Below are positions 1 to 7,636 of a DNA stretch of 64,000 nt, piece after piece. Every line of letters begins with the position of its first letter. Position 1 is the first letter of the stretch. The stretch spans positions 6,778,622 through 6,842,621 of the forward strand of contig NZ_LT629771.1 in assembly GCF_900105175.1 (NCBI RefSeq), given 5' to 3'. The stretch comes from Jiangella sp. DSM 45060. Lineage in GTDB: Bacteria; Actinomycetota; Actinomycetes; Jiangellales; Jiangellaceae. The notes under the pieces were generated by a model that was not told the DNA's origin, searched no databases, and saw only the letters and a program-made list of their open reading frames with translations. Position numbers and translations under genes: made by a program.

Positions 1-52
1 ACGCTTCGAGCCTATGCCGAGGACGGCGGCGAGAACACCCGAGCCGTAACCG

Positions 53-745
53 TCAGGTGCGGAGGAGGGGCGGCATCAGTGTGCTCGTGGGTCCACGGCG
101 GTAGAGCTGGGCCGGCCGGCCGCCGCCGCGGGTGGTGGAGGCGCCGGTGGGTGCGAGGAAGCCGGGCGTGCCGGTGACCTTGCGGTGGAAGTTGCGCGGA
201 TCGAGGTCGACTCCCCAGACGGCCTCGTAGACGGCGCGCAGCTCGCCCACCGTGAACTCAGAGGGGCAGAACGCCGTGGCCAGCGACGTGTACTCGAGCT
301 TCGCCCGGGCGCGCTCGACTCCGTCGGCGAGGATCACCCCGTGGTCGAAGGCGAGGGAGTCCGCCGCTCGCAGCAACGAGTCGACCGGTAGGAACCGGCT
401 GGCCGCGGCATCGCTGCCGGCGACGGGTTCGGGGAGGTCCGGCATCAGCCCGAGGTAAGCGACGGACACGACACGTTGGCGGGGGTCGCGTCCGGGGGCG
501 CCATAGCTGGCCAACTGCTCGAGATGGCCCAGCGCCGGCGCCAGCCCGGTCTCCTCACGTAGCTCGCGCAGCGCCGCGTCGGGGAGGTCCTCGTCGGGAC
601 GGATGAAGCCGCCTGGAAGGGCGAGCCGGCCGCGGAACGGCTGCTCCCCGCGCTCGACGATCAGGGCGGCGAAGCGTCCGGAGCGCACCGTGAGGAGCAC
701 GAGGTCGACGGTGACCGCGAACGGTGGGTGGTCGGAACCGGCCAT
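53..745 (-). CDS. NUDIX hydrolase-like regulator (NrtR type)
   Basis: The 230-aa protein has an N-terminal NUDIX fold (about residues 8-140). The Nudix box is visible: GGFIRPDEDL followed by ALRELREETGL, so the REEtGL core is kept. The C-terminal part (about 150-225) matches the winged-helix region of NrtR-type proteins, including SEFTVGELRAVYEAVWG, RNFHRKV and RRGGRPAQLYR-like patterns. NrtR proteins are known transcriptional regulators of NAD metabolism that sense ADP-ribose. The gene is divergent from an SPFH + NAD-kinase-like operon, with a perfect inverted repeat between them, so local control of that operon is the simplest inference. A plain ADP-ribose or other nucleoside-diphosphate hydrolase is the alternative. 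The start ATG at 745 is the only good one. Confidence 0.85.
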   Translation of the reverse strand: MAGSDHPPFAVTVDLVLLTVRSGRFAALIVERGEQPFRGRLALPGGFIRPDEDLPDAALRELREETGLAPALGHLEQLASYGAPGRDPRQRVVSVAYLGLMPDLPEPVAGSDAAASRFLPVDSLLRAADSLAFDHGVILADGVERARAKLEYTSLATAFCPSEFTVGELRAVYEAVWGVDLDPRNFHRKVTGTPGFLAPTGASTTRGGGRPAQLYRRGPTSTLMPPLLRT

Positions 746-767
746 GCGGGCATCCTATCTCGTCACC

Positions 768-816
768 TTGACGATTATTGATGAGCTCCTTTATCGTCGA
801 AGCGACGATAAAGGAG
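768..816 (+). promoter_or_regulatory. promoter and perfect inverted repeat between nrtR-like gene and SPFH gene
   Basis: A -35-like TTGACG lies at 768-773, with a weak -10-like TTTATC about 16 nt downstream. A perfect 14-bp inverted repeat follows: CTCCTTTATCGTCG (786-799), loop AAG, CGACGATAAAGGAG (803-816). The right arm contains the ribosome binding site AAAGGAG of the SPFH gene. The repeat could be the operator of the NUDIX/NrtR-like protein, an RNA hairpin hiding the RBS, or both. Confidence 0.6.
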
Positions 817-830
817 AGAGGACACCAGAG

Positions 831-1835
831 ATGGCAGAGATCCGCAGGTTCGGCCTCGTCCGGCACCTCCGGTCGACCCCGACCGAACACGTCGTCCATC
901 AGCGCGGCGACCGTGTCGTGCACAGCGGCACCAGTTGCTCGTTCTGGTTCCGGCCACTGACGGCCGCGCTCAGCGAAGTTCCCGTCGACGATCGCGAGTT
1001 GCCGCTGCTGTTCCATGCCCGCACCAGCGACTTCCAGAAGGTGACTGTTCAGGCGACGGTGACGTACCGGTTCGCCGACCCCGAGCAGATCGCCGGGCGC
1101 CTCGACTTCGCCATCGACACCGCGACCGGCCGCTGGCGCTCGGCGCCGCTCGATCAGGTCGCCCACCTGCTGACGGAGACGGCACAGCAGCACGCCGCCG
1201 ACCTGCTCTTGACGACCGCGATGGCTGACGCGCTCGGTGCGGGCGCGACCGCGATCCGCGAGCGGCTGCGCACCGGTCTCGTCGGCGACGCCAGGCTGGG
1301 CGACACCGGCATCGTGGTGCTGGACGTGCGCGTCGTCGCGGTTCGACCCGATCCGGACCTCGAGCGCGCGTTGCAGACGCCGGCTCGCGAGCTGATCCAG
1401 GAGGACGCCGACCGCGCCACCTACGAGCGCCGAGCGCACGCCGTGGAACGGGAGCGGGTGATCAGCGAGAACGAGCTGCAGTCGAAGATCGAGCTCGCCG
1501 CTCGTGAGGAACGGCTGGTCGCCCAGCACGGCGCCAACGAACGGCGACGGGCGACGGAGGAGGCGGCGGCCGCACGGATCGCCGCCGCGGCCGAGGCGGA
1601 GCGGATCGGGCTGGCCGCCGCGGCCGAAGCCGACCGCGTCCGGCGGACGGGGACCGCCGCGGCGGACGCGGAGGCCGCGCGGATGGCCGTCGTGTCTGAG
1701 CTGGACCATGGCACGCTGCTGGCGCTGGCGCTGCGGGAGCTGGCCGGCGGACTGCCCGAGATCGGCATGGTCAACGTGACGCCGGATCTGGTCACGTCGG
1801 TGCTGGCCAAGCTGACCGACGGTACGGCGCGCTGA
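831..1835 (+). CDS. SPFH (band 7/prohibitin-like) domain protein
   Basis: The 334-aa product starts at the ATG at 831 because AAAGGAG sits just upstream; the open frame extends further 5' only through the divergent gene. Residues about 20-190 look like an SPFH/band-7 domain ([21 protein letters not shown], then [24 protein letters not shown]). Residues about 200-290 are an Ala/Arg/Glu-rich coiled coil. There is no clear membrane anchor. SPFH proteins form membrane-associated rings or scaffolds. Here the gene overlaps the next one (TGATG), an NAD-kinase-like gene, and is divergent from an NrtR-like regulator, so the unit probably serves NAD-linked stress or homeostasis. The exact role is unknown. 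Confidence 0.8.
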   Translation: MAEIRRFGLVRHLRSTPTEHVVHQRGDRVVHSGTSCSFWFRPLTAALSEVPVDDRELPLLFHARTSDFQKVTVQATVTYRFADPEQIAGRLDFAIDTATGRWRSAPLDQVAHLLTETAQQHAADLLLTTAMADALGAGATAIRERLRTGLVGDARLGDTGIVVLDVRVVAVRPDPDLERALQTPARELIQEDADRATYERRAHAVERERVISENELQSKIELAAREERLVAQHGANERRRATEEAAAARIAAAAEAERIGLAAAAEADRVRRTGTAAADAEAARMAVVSELDHGTLLALALRELAGGLPEIGMVNVTPDLVTSVLAKLTDGTAR

Positions 1836-2728
1836 TGCTCGCGCCGCGGGTGGTGGTCGTTCACCGTCGCACCGAGTTGGAGGAACTGGTCGACCGGCAC
1901 GGCACGCGAGGCCAGGCCGAGTTCTTCCTGCGGGGACGCGGCCGTGACCTCGCAGCCGTCCAGCACCGGCATGACGCCGACGAGGCGGCGCGGCAGGAGG
2001 TCGCGGTCGCGGTGCCGAGTGACTGGCGACGCGGCGCGGTCGAGCGGGCCGACCTCGACCGGTTCCGGTTCGAGGGCGGCGACATCGTGGTCGTCGTCGG
2101 ACCGGATGGGCTGGTCGCGAACGTGGCGAAATACCTGGACGGCCAGCCGGTCGTCGGTGTGAACCCGGACCCGGACCGCAACCCGGGTGTCCTCGTCCGG
2201 CATGCGCCGAACCGGGCCGCCCGGCTGCTGGCGGACGTCGTCGCGGATCGGGCGGGCACCGAGCGGCGGACGATGGTCGCGGCGGAACTGGACGACGGTC
2301 AGCGCCTCGTCGCGGTCAACGAGGTCTTCGCCGGTCACGCCAGTCACCAGTCGGCGCGCTACCTGCTGACGGCGCCGGGTCGCGAGCCGGAGCGGCAGTC
2401 GTCGTCGGGGGTCATCGTCGGGACCGGCACCGGGGCGACCGGGTGGTGCGCATCGCTCGTGCGAGGCCGGCCCGCGCCGCTACGGCTGCCTGGTCCGGCC
2501 GACCGCACGCTGGCGTGGTTCGTCCGCGAGGCCTGGCCGTCGCCGTCGACCGGGACGAGCCGCGTCGAGGGGCTGCTGGCGGCCGGCGACCGGTTGGCGC
2601 TGACCGCCGAGACGGACGGCCTGGTGGTGTTCGGCGATGGCCTGGAGGCGGACCGGCTCGTGCTGAGTTGGGGCCAGCAGTTGCTGGTGGGCGTGGCGGA
2701 GACGACGCTCTGCCTGGTGACCGGGTGA
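1835..2728 (+). CDS. NAD(+) kinase-like protein
   Basis: The ATG overlaps the stop of the SPFH gene by one base. The 297-aa protein keeps the layout of ATP-NAD kinases: a GGDG-like motif reads [16 protein letters not shown], an NE motif reads AVNEVFAGH, and the Gly-rich Ser/Thr motif reads [15 protein letters not shown], near the canonical GLIvsTPTGSTAY. The first Gly-Gly pair has become Gly-Pro, so activity cannot be assumed. NAD kinases phosphorylate NAD to NADP in the cytosol. This is probably a second, diverged paralogue rather than the housekeeping enzyme. Co-transcription with SPFH and the neighbouring NrtR-like gene support a link to pyridine nucleotide control. Confidence 0.7.
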   Translation: MLAPRVVVVHRRTELEELVDRHGTRGQAEFFLRGRGRDLAAVQHRHDADEAARQEVAVAVPSDWRRGAVERADLDRFRFEGGDIVVVVGPDGLVANVAKYLDGQPVVGVNPDPDRNPGVLVRHAPNRAARLLADVVADRAGTERRTMVAAELDDGQRLVAVNEVFAGHASHQSARYLLTAPGREPERQSSSGVIVGTGTGATGWCASLVRGRPAPLRLPGPADRTLAWFVREAWPSPSTGTSRVEGLLAAGDRLALTAETDGLVVFGDGLEADRLVLSWGQQLLVGVAETTLCLVTG

Positions 2729-2734
2729 GACCGC

Positions 2735-3112
2735 TCAGCCGAGGTGGTGGCCGAGGACCTTGCGGTGGGTGTCGCGGGCTTCGGCATGGCGGGCGCGGCC
2801 GTCGTCGGTGGGTTTGACGAACATAGCGCGGCGGTCGTCCATGCACATGGAGCGTCCGACCAGGCCGGCCCGTTCGAGCCGGGCGACGGTGCGGGAGAAG
2901 GCGCTCTGGCTGAGGTACATGCCTTCGGCGAGCTCGTGCATGCGGAGCTTCTCTTGCCCCGATTCGATCAGCCGGTCGAGCGCCTCGAACTCGCTGAGGC
3001 CGAGCCCGTGCTGGTCCTGCAGCTCGCGATCGAGGTCGCACGCGATCTTGTTGTAGCAGGTCATGAGGTCGCGCCACTGGCCTACCAGCTCACGCTCCCC
3101 GGTCCTGCCCAT
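2735..3112 (-). CDS. MarR-family transcriptional regulator
   Basis: From ATG 3112 the protein has 125 residues. It shows the MarR winged helix: LSEFEALDRLIESGQEKLRMHELAEGM, recognition helix SQSAFSRTVARLERAGLV, and the wing R(SMCMDD)RRAMFVKPTDDG. An in-frame ATG at about 3124 and others further upstream would add Cys/His-rich residues of doubtful value. The gene is divergent from an MFS pump and the space between them carries palindromes, which is the usual layout for a repressor released by the drug that the pump exports. Confidence 0.88.
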   Translation of the reverse strand: MGRTGERELVGQWRDLMTCYNKIACDLDRELQDQHGLGLSEFEALDRLIESGQEKLRMHELAEGMYLSQSAFSRTVARLERAGLVGRSMCMDDRRAMFVKPTDDGRARHAEARDTHRKVLGHHLG

Positions 3113-3157
3113 GCAGCGCACCATAGCACCGGGACCACATCTATGCAAGGACATTAA

Positions 3158-3184
3158 ATGCTTGTGCATCTCATGCACGTGCAT
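3158..3184. promoter_or_regulatory. MarR-type operator palindromes
   Basis: The marR-MFS intergenic region contains ATGCTTGTGCAT (3158-3169) and the perfect 12-bp palindrome ATGCACGTGCAT (3173-3184). The junction TGCATCTCATGCA is also an inverted repeat. Closely spaced TGCAT half-sites between divergent genes fit MarR dimers controlling both promoters. Confidence 0.6.
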
Positions 3185-3199
3185 GTAACGTCTCGCCTC

Positions 3200-4684
3200 G
3201 TGACTGCAATCGCCGCACCGCGTTCCACCTCTTCCGCACACGACGATCAGCGTTGGACCCCGCGTCTGTGGGGCGTCCTCGGTGTGCTGTGCCTGGTGAT
3301 GTTCCTCGACGGGCTCGATGTGTCGATGGTGGGCATCGCGCTCCCGTCGATCGGCACCGAGCTGGGGCTGTCGACCACCTCGCTGCAGTGGATCGTCAAC
3401 GGCTACGTGCTCGGCTACGGAGCGCTGCTGCTCCTCGGCGGCCGCACGGCCGACCTGCTCGGCCGCCGCCGGGTGTTCCTGATCGCCCTCGCCGTCTTCG
3501 CCGTCGCCTCGCTGATCGGCGGGCTCGTCGACGACGGCACGCTGTTGATCGTCACGCGGTTCGTCAAGGGTGTCGCCGCCGCGTTCACCGCGCCCACGGC
3601 GCTGTCCATCCTGACCACCACCTTCCGCGAAGGGCCGGCGCGCAACAAGGCGCTGTCGATCTTCGCCGTCTTCGGCGCCAGCGGCTACTCGTCCGGGCTC
3701 ATCCTCGGCGGCCTGCTGACCAGCGCCGGCTGGCGCTGGAACTTCCTCATGCCGGTGCCGCTCGCGATCCTGGCGCTGGTCGCCGGCATCGCGTTGATCC
3801 CGCGCGACCGTCCCGCCGACGCCGGTGGGCACGACCTCGCCGGTGCGGCCACGCTCACCGCGGGCATGCTGCTCGCCGTCTACTCCGTCGTGTCCGCGCC
3901 GGAACGCGGCTGGGCCGACCCCGTGACCATCGTCCTGTTCGTTCTGGCCGTCGCGCTGCTGACGGCGTTCGTGCTGATCGAGCAGCGGGTCGCGCATCCC
4001 CTGGTCCGGCTCGGCATCCTGCGCATCGCCACGATCGTGCGGGCCAACCTCGGGATGATCGCGCTGTTCGGGTCGTACCTGAGCTTCCAGTTCATGCTGA
4101 CGATCTACTTCCAGGCGGCGCTCGGCTGGACGCCGCTGCGGATGGCGCTCGCGCTGCTCCCGGCCGGCCTGATCGTCGCGTTCGGCTCGCCGTACATGAG
4201 CCGGGTGATCGACCGTTACGGGACGCAGCGGCCGATCATCGCGGCGCTGGTGTCGCTGAGCGGGGCGTACCTGTGGTTCCTGGCCTTCGGCGGTGACCCG
4301 TCGCCGGCCTACGCGACGGACATCCTGCCCAGCGTGGTGCTGATCGGGCTCGGCTTCATGCTCGCGTTCTCCGCGCTCATGTCGCAGGCCACGGCCGGCG
4401 TCGACGACTCCGAGCAGGGGCTCGCGGCCGGGCTGGTCCAGACGTCCGGGCAGATCGGCGGCGCCGTGGTGCTCGCGGCGACCACGGCGCTCGTGACGGC
4501 CGGGTCGCACTCGGCCGAGGGCATGGACGCCGCGACGTTCGACCAGTTCCGGCCCGGCCTGGTGCTGGTGACGGGGGTCGCGATCGCCGGCCTGGCGGTG
4601 ATGGTGCTCAGGCGGCGCCGTCGCGACGACGTCGAGCCGGACCCCGTCGAGGACGACAAGGTGCTGGAGCCGGCCGCGTCGTGA
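3200..4684 (+). CDS. MFS drug exporter, DHA2 (EmrB/QacA) family
   Basis: The protein has about 494 residues from GTG 3200. Upstream ATGs at 3158 and 3173 lie in the operator palindromes, so the later GTG is preferred, though no clear RBS decides it. About 13-14 membrane segments are visible. MFS signatures include the motif A region GGRTADLLGRRRVF after the second helix, DVSMVGIALPSIG in the first, and the motif C-like GASGYSSGLILGG. The family exports drugs using the proton gradient. Control by the divergent MarR protein is expected. The substrate is unknown. Confidence 0.87.
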   Translation: MTAIAAPRSTSSAHDDQRWTPRLWGVLGVLCLVMFLDGLDVSMVGIALPSIGTELGLSTTSLQWIVNGYVLGYGALLLLGGRTADLLGRRRVFLIALAVFAVASLIGGLVDDGTLLIVTRFVKGVAAAFTAPTALSILTTTFREGPARNKALSIFAVFGASGYSSGLILGGLLTSAGWRWNFLMPVPLAILALVAGIALIPRDRPADAGGHDLAGAATLTAGMLLAVYSVVSAPERGWADPVTIVLFVLAVALLTAFVLIEQRVAHPLVRLGILRIATIVRANLGMIALFGSYLSFQFMLTIYFQAALGWTPLRMALALLPAGLIVAFGSPYMSRVIDRYGTQRPIIAALVSLSGAYLWFLAFGGDPSPAYATDILPSVVLIGLGFMLAFSALMSQATAGVDDSEQGLAAGLVQTSGQIGGAVVLAATTALVTAGSHSAEGMDAATFDQFRPGLVLVTGVAIAGLAVMVLRRRRRDDVEPDPVEDDKVLEPAAS

Positions 4685-4738
4685 CCAGAGGGTCCGTGGG
4701 GCCGGGGCCACCCCGGCCCCACGGACCAGCCGGGGGCT

Positions 4739-5617
4739 TCAGCGCACCCGCGAGAGGTTGGGGGTGCGTTGCGACGGGATGGCCCCGCCCGGCGAGCCGT
4801 CGTCCTCGTCGGACTCGGGCGAGGGTGAGGACGACTCGTGCGCGTCGTCGATGGCGGCCTGGACCGCGCGCTTGCGCTTGGTCCGCTCGATCAGCACGGC
4901 CACCCCGATGCCGGCGACGACCACGCCGCCACCGACCAGGGCGTCGACGACGTAGTGGTTGCCGGTGAGCACGATGGCGGCGAACATCAGCAGCGGCATC
5001 GTGGCGCCGATGATGCGGACGACCAGCACCCGCGACAGCGCCACCCACGCGATGCCCAGCAGCAGGATCCAGCCGAAGTGCAGGCTGGGCATGGCCGCGT
5101 ACTCGTTGACGAACGTCGGCGAGTTCATCTCGCGGTACGTCGGCGCCTCGAGCGAGATGGTGTCGACGAAGCCGTGCCACGGCAGGAACCGCGGCGGCGC
5201 GAGTGGGTAGAACGCGAAGATGACCAGGCTGAACGCGCCGGACGCGAGCAGCGCGTTGCGGTAGAACGGATAGGCCGCCGGACGGCGGGCGATCAGCCAG
5301 ACCAGCGTCAGCACGAACACCGGCCAGTAGCCGTAGATGTAGAACCCGTTGGCGGCGTCGACCGCCCATTCGTGGTCGAGGATCAGGCCCTGGAGGTCGG
5401 TCTCGACGTTGATGCCGAGCGTCTTCTCGAACGAGATGACGTCCTCGGCGTGACGGAACGCGGCGTCAACGCGGTCGCTGGTGAGACCGCGGACGAGCGT
5501 GTAGAGCAGTGCGGCGGAGAGCAGGAATCCGATCTCCTTCACCGCCGTGGCGAGTCGTGAGTCGGAGCGGACGCGGCGCAGCGTGGGTGGTCGCCGCGAC
5601 ATGGTGTCCGAGGCCAT
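4739..5617 (-). CDS. PAP2 superfamily membrane phosphatase
   Basis: ATG 5617 is chosen for the GGAGG just upstream and gives 292 aa. Six or so membrane helices run from about residue 25 to 235. The PAP2 signature is present: the APPRFLP region, MPSLHFGW with its conserved SLH, and GNHYVVDALVGG with the catalytic-type His and Asp. This is the inositolphosphotransferase-like branch (PAP2_3), which acts on lipid phosphates at the membrane. The C-terminal 45 residues are charged and Ser/Pro/Asp-rich. The divergent TetR gene and two operator copies between them suggest that TetR represses it. Confidence 0.85.
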   Translation of the reverse strand: MASDTMSRRPPTLRRVRSDSRLATAVKEIGFLLSAALLYTLVRGLTSDRVDAAFRHAEDVISFEKTLGINVETDLQGLILDHEWAVDAANGFYIYGYWPVFVLTLVWLIARRPAAYPFYRNALLASGAFSLVIFAFYPLAPPRFLPWHGFVDTISLEAPTYREMNSPTFVNEYAAMPSLHFGWILLLGIAWVALSRVLVVRIIGATMPLLMFAAIVLTGNHYVVDALVGGGVVVAGIGVAVLIERTKRKRAVQAAIDDAHESSSPSPESDEDDGSPGGAIPSQRTPNLSRVR

Positions 5618-5674
5618 CGGTCCTCCAAGCTGGCGACGTGCGAGGAGCGCCAGCACCCCCTGAAGTGTGCCTCT

Positions 5675-5735
5675 ACTTGTCGGCCGACAAGTGCTGTGGG
5701 TCTCACGCTACGACCGCACTTGTCGGCCGGCAAGT
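5675..5735. promoter_or_regulatory. two TetR operator copies
   Basis: There is a perfect 18-bp palindrome ACTTGTCGGCCGACAAGT (5675-5692) and a near-perfect copy ACTTGTCGGCCGGCAAGT (5718-5735), 43 bp apart start to start. They lie between the divergent PAP2 and TetR genes. This is the expected form of a TetR-family binding site, probably for the adjacent regulator. Confidence 0.8.
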
Positions 5736-5790
5736 AGTTAACGTATTGTGTGGCCGCCCTCACTTCCCGATCAGCGAGGCGGCGACGGAG

Positions 5791-6378
5791 ATGACCGACG
5801 AGGGACGACCCGGCGCGGATACAGCCGGAAACATCCGCGAGGTCGCGCTCGACCTGTTCTCCCGGCAGGGCTACGAGCGCTCGACGCTGCGTGAGATCGC
5901 CGACGCACTGGGCATCACCAAGGCGGCGGTCTATTACCACTATCGGACCAAGGTGGAGATTCTCGACGACCTGTTGCGGCCGATGGTCGACGGCGAGGAC
6001 TGGATCATCGCCGACGCGGAATCCGACACCGCGGCCATCGGCAGCGCGGGCTGGCGGCTGACGCTCGTCGAGCGCTACATCGACCTCCTGCTGGCGCACC
6101 GGCGGGTCGCCACGTACGCGATGAACGATCTCGCCGGCGTGTCGAACTCGACCTTGCTCAGCCGCATGCGCGCCAACGACGCGCGGCTGGCGGCGCTGCT
6201 GGCCAACGGCGATCTGTCGGTCGAGCAGCGGGTGCGGACGTCGGCGGCGCTGGGCGTCATCGTCGCGATCCTGGCGCTGCCCGACGTCTCGAACGAGGAG
6301 CTGCGCCCGCAGCTGCTGCGGGTGGTGCGCGACGTGCTGGGGCTGACGGAGCACGTGCGCGACGTGGCGTCGGCCTGA
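5791..6378 (+). CDS. TetR/AcrR-family transcriptional regulator
   Basis: ATG 5791 with GACGGAG upstream gives 195 aa. Residues 13-60 form the TetR HTH (REVALDLFSRQGYERSTLREIADALGITKAAVYYHYRTK). The rest is a helical ligand-binding domain of unknown specificity. It is divergent from the PAP2 gene with twin palindromes between them, so it probably represses both genes. Confidence 0.92.
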   Translation: MTDEGRPGADTAGNIREVALDLFSRQGYERSTLREIADALGITKAAVYYHYRTKVEILDDLLRPMVDGEDWIIADAESDTAAIGSAGWRLTLVERYIDLLLAHRRVATYAMNDLAGVSNSTLLSRMRANDARLAALLANGDLSVEQRVRTSAALGVIVAILALPDVSNEELRPQLLRVVRDVLGLTEHVRDVASA

Positions 6379-6499
6379 CGCGGGCGACACCAGGCCCGGG
6401 TACGCCCGAGCGGCACCACCCCGGGGGGCGAGAATGGTGCCGCTCTTGACACGAGGCTAGTCCGGCCGACGTCGAACGCGAAGGGAACAGGGGAAAAAC

Positions 6500-7525
6500 T
6501 TGCGCGCCGCCGTGACACGTGGGGCAACGGGGAGTCGTGTGCTTGTCGTGACGCTTGCGGCGGTCCTGCCGCTGGCGGCCTGCTCGGATGCGACGGAGCC
6601 CGGCTCACCCTCCGGCGGGGGTACTCTCGGCGCGACCTCGGCGCCGTCGTCGCAGCCGCAGGAGGAGCCGCAGGAGCCCGACTGCGACAGTCCCTGCTAC
6701 GGCGAGGCCGAGAACGTCGGCACGCTCGGTGACGACACCGTCGTCGAGGTCAGTGGCATGGCGGGCAGCGTCCGCACGCCGGGCCTCTACTACGTCGTCA
6801 GCGACGAGCCCGGCACGTCGGAGGTGGCCGTGGTCCGCGACGACGGCACGCTCGTCGCGACCATCGAGCTGGCCGGCATGGACACCGAGAACGCCGAGGC
6901 GCTCGCCGTCGGCCCATGCGGCGACGACGCCAGCACCTCGTGCCTGTACGTCGGCGACATCGGCGACCACGTCGGCCGCGACCACGTCGTCGTCTACCGC
7001 GCGCCGGAACCGGACCTCGACGACCCGCCGGGCAGCGTCGACGCCGACGCGCTGGAGTACCGCTACGAGGACGGCCCGACCGACGCCGAGGCGCTGCTCG
7101 TGGACCCGGACGGCCGCCCGCTGATCGTCAGCAAGGCCCCGTTCGACGAGGACACCGGCGAGACCGGCAGCACCCGGCTCTACCGGGGCCCGGCGGACGG
7201 CGGTGAGCTGGCGCTGCTGGGCGAGATCGCGCTGCCCGAGCCGGAGAACGGGTTCCTCGCGGGCATCGTCGGCAACGTCGTCACCGACGCGTCCGCCGAC
7301 CTCGCCGCCGGCCGCGTCCTGCTGCGCACCTACGACGAGGTGCTGGAGTACCGGTCGCCCGATCCGGGCGCCGACGTCGCGACGTTCCCGGACTGGCCGT
7401 CGCGGCGGGTCCCGCCCGGGAACGTGCTGCAGGCCGAGACCGTCGCGTACGTCGTCGGCGGCTGCGGCTACCTGACGACGTCGGAGCTGACGGGGGCGCT
7501 CGACGCGGTCGGCTGCACGGACTGA
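6500..7525 (+). CDS. secreted lipoprotein, unknown function
   Basis: The TTG at 6500 follows AGGGGAA; an in-frame GTG at 6512 is an alternative. A signal peptide with lipobox LAAC (Cys about residue 28) is followed by a Ser/Gly/Pro/Glu-rich linker. The mature part has a Cys-containing CDSPCYG segment and repeated beta-strand patterns (VSGMAGSVRTPGLYYVVSD, CLYVGDIGDHVG, LLVDPDGRPLIVSK) that suggest a beta-propeller. It is likely anchored to the outer face of the membrane. No enzymatic motif was recognised. Confidence 0.75.
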   Translation: MRAAVTRGATGSRVLVVTLAAVLPLAACSDATEPGSPSGGGTLGATSAPSSQPQEEPQEPDCDSPCYGEAENVGTLGDDTVVEVSGMAGSVRTPGLYYVVSDEPGTSEVAVVRDDGTLVATIELAGMDTENAEALAVGPCGDDASTSCLYVGDIGDHVGRDHVVVYRAPEPDLDDPPGSVDADALEYRYEDGPTDAEALLVDPDGRPLIVSKAPFDEDTGETGSTRLYRGPADGGELALLGEIALPEPENGFLAGIVGNVVTDASADLAAGRVLLRTYDEVLEYRSPDPGADVATFPDWPSRRVPPGNVLQAETVAYVVGGCGYLTTSELTGALDAVGCTD

Positions 7526-7636
7526 CCGACACCCTGTGGGGACGTTCCCACAAGGCCGTAACGTTGTCGTCCGGGCCGCCGTCCCCGCGTCGCGGCCCCC
7601 GCATCGCAGTCCGTCCGACGGAGGCTGGAACCCCGC

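Noticed and set aside
1421-2347. Long minus-strand frames opposite the SPFH and NAD-kinase-like genes
   Set aside because: Antisense shadows of very GC-rich coding sequence; Arg/Pro/Ala-rich translation without family features.
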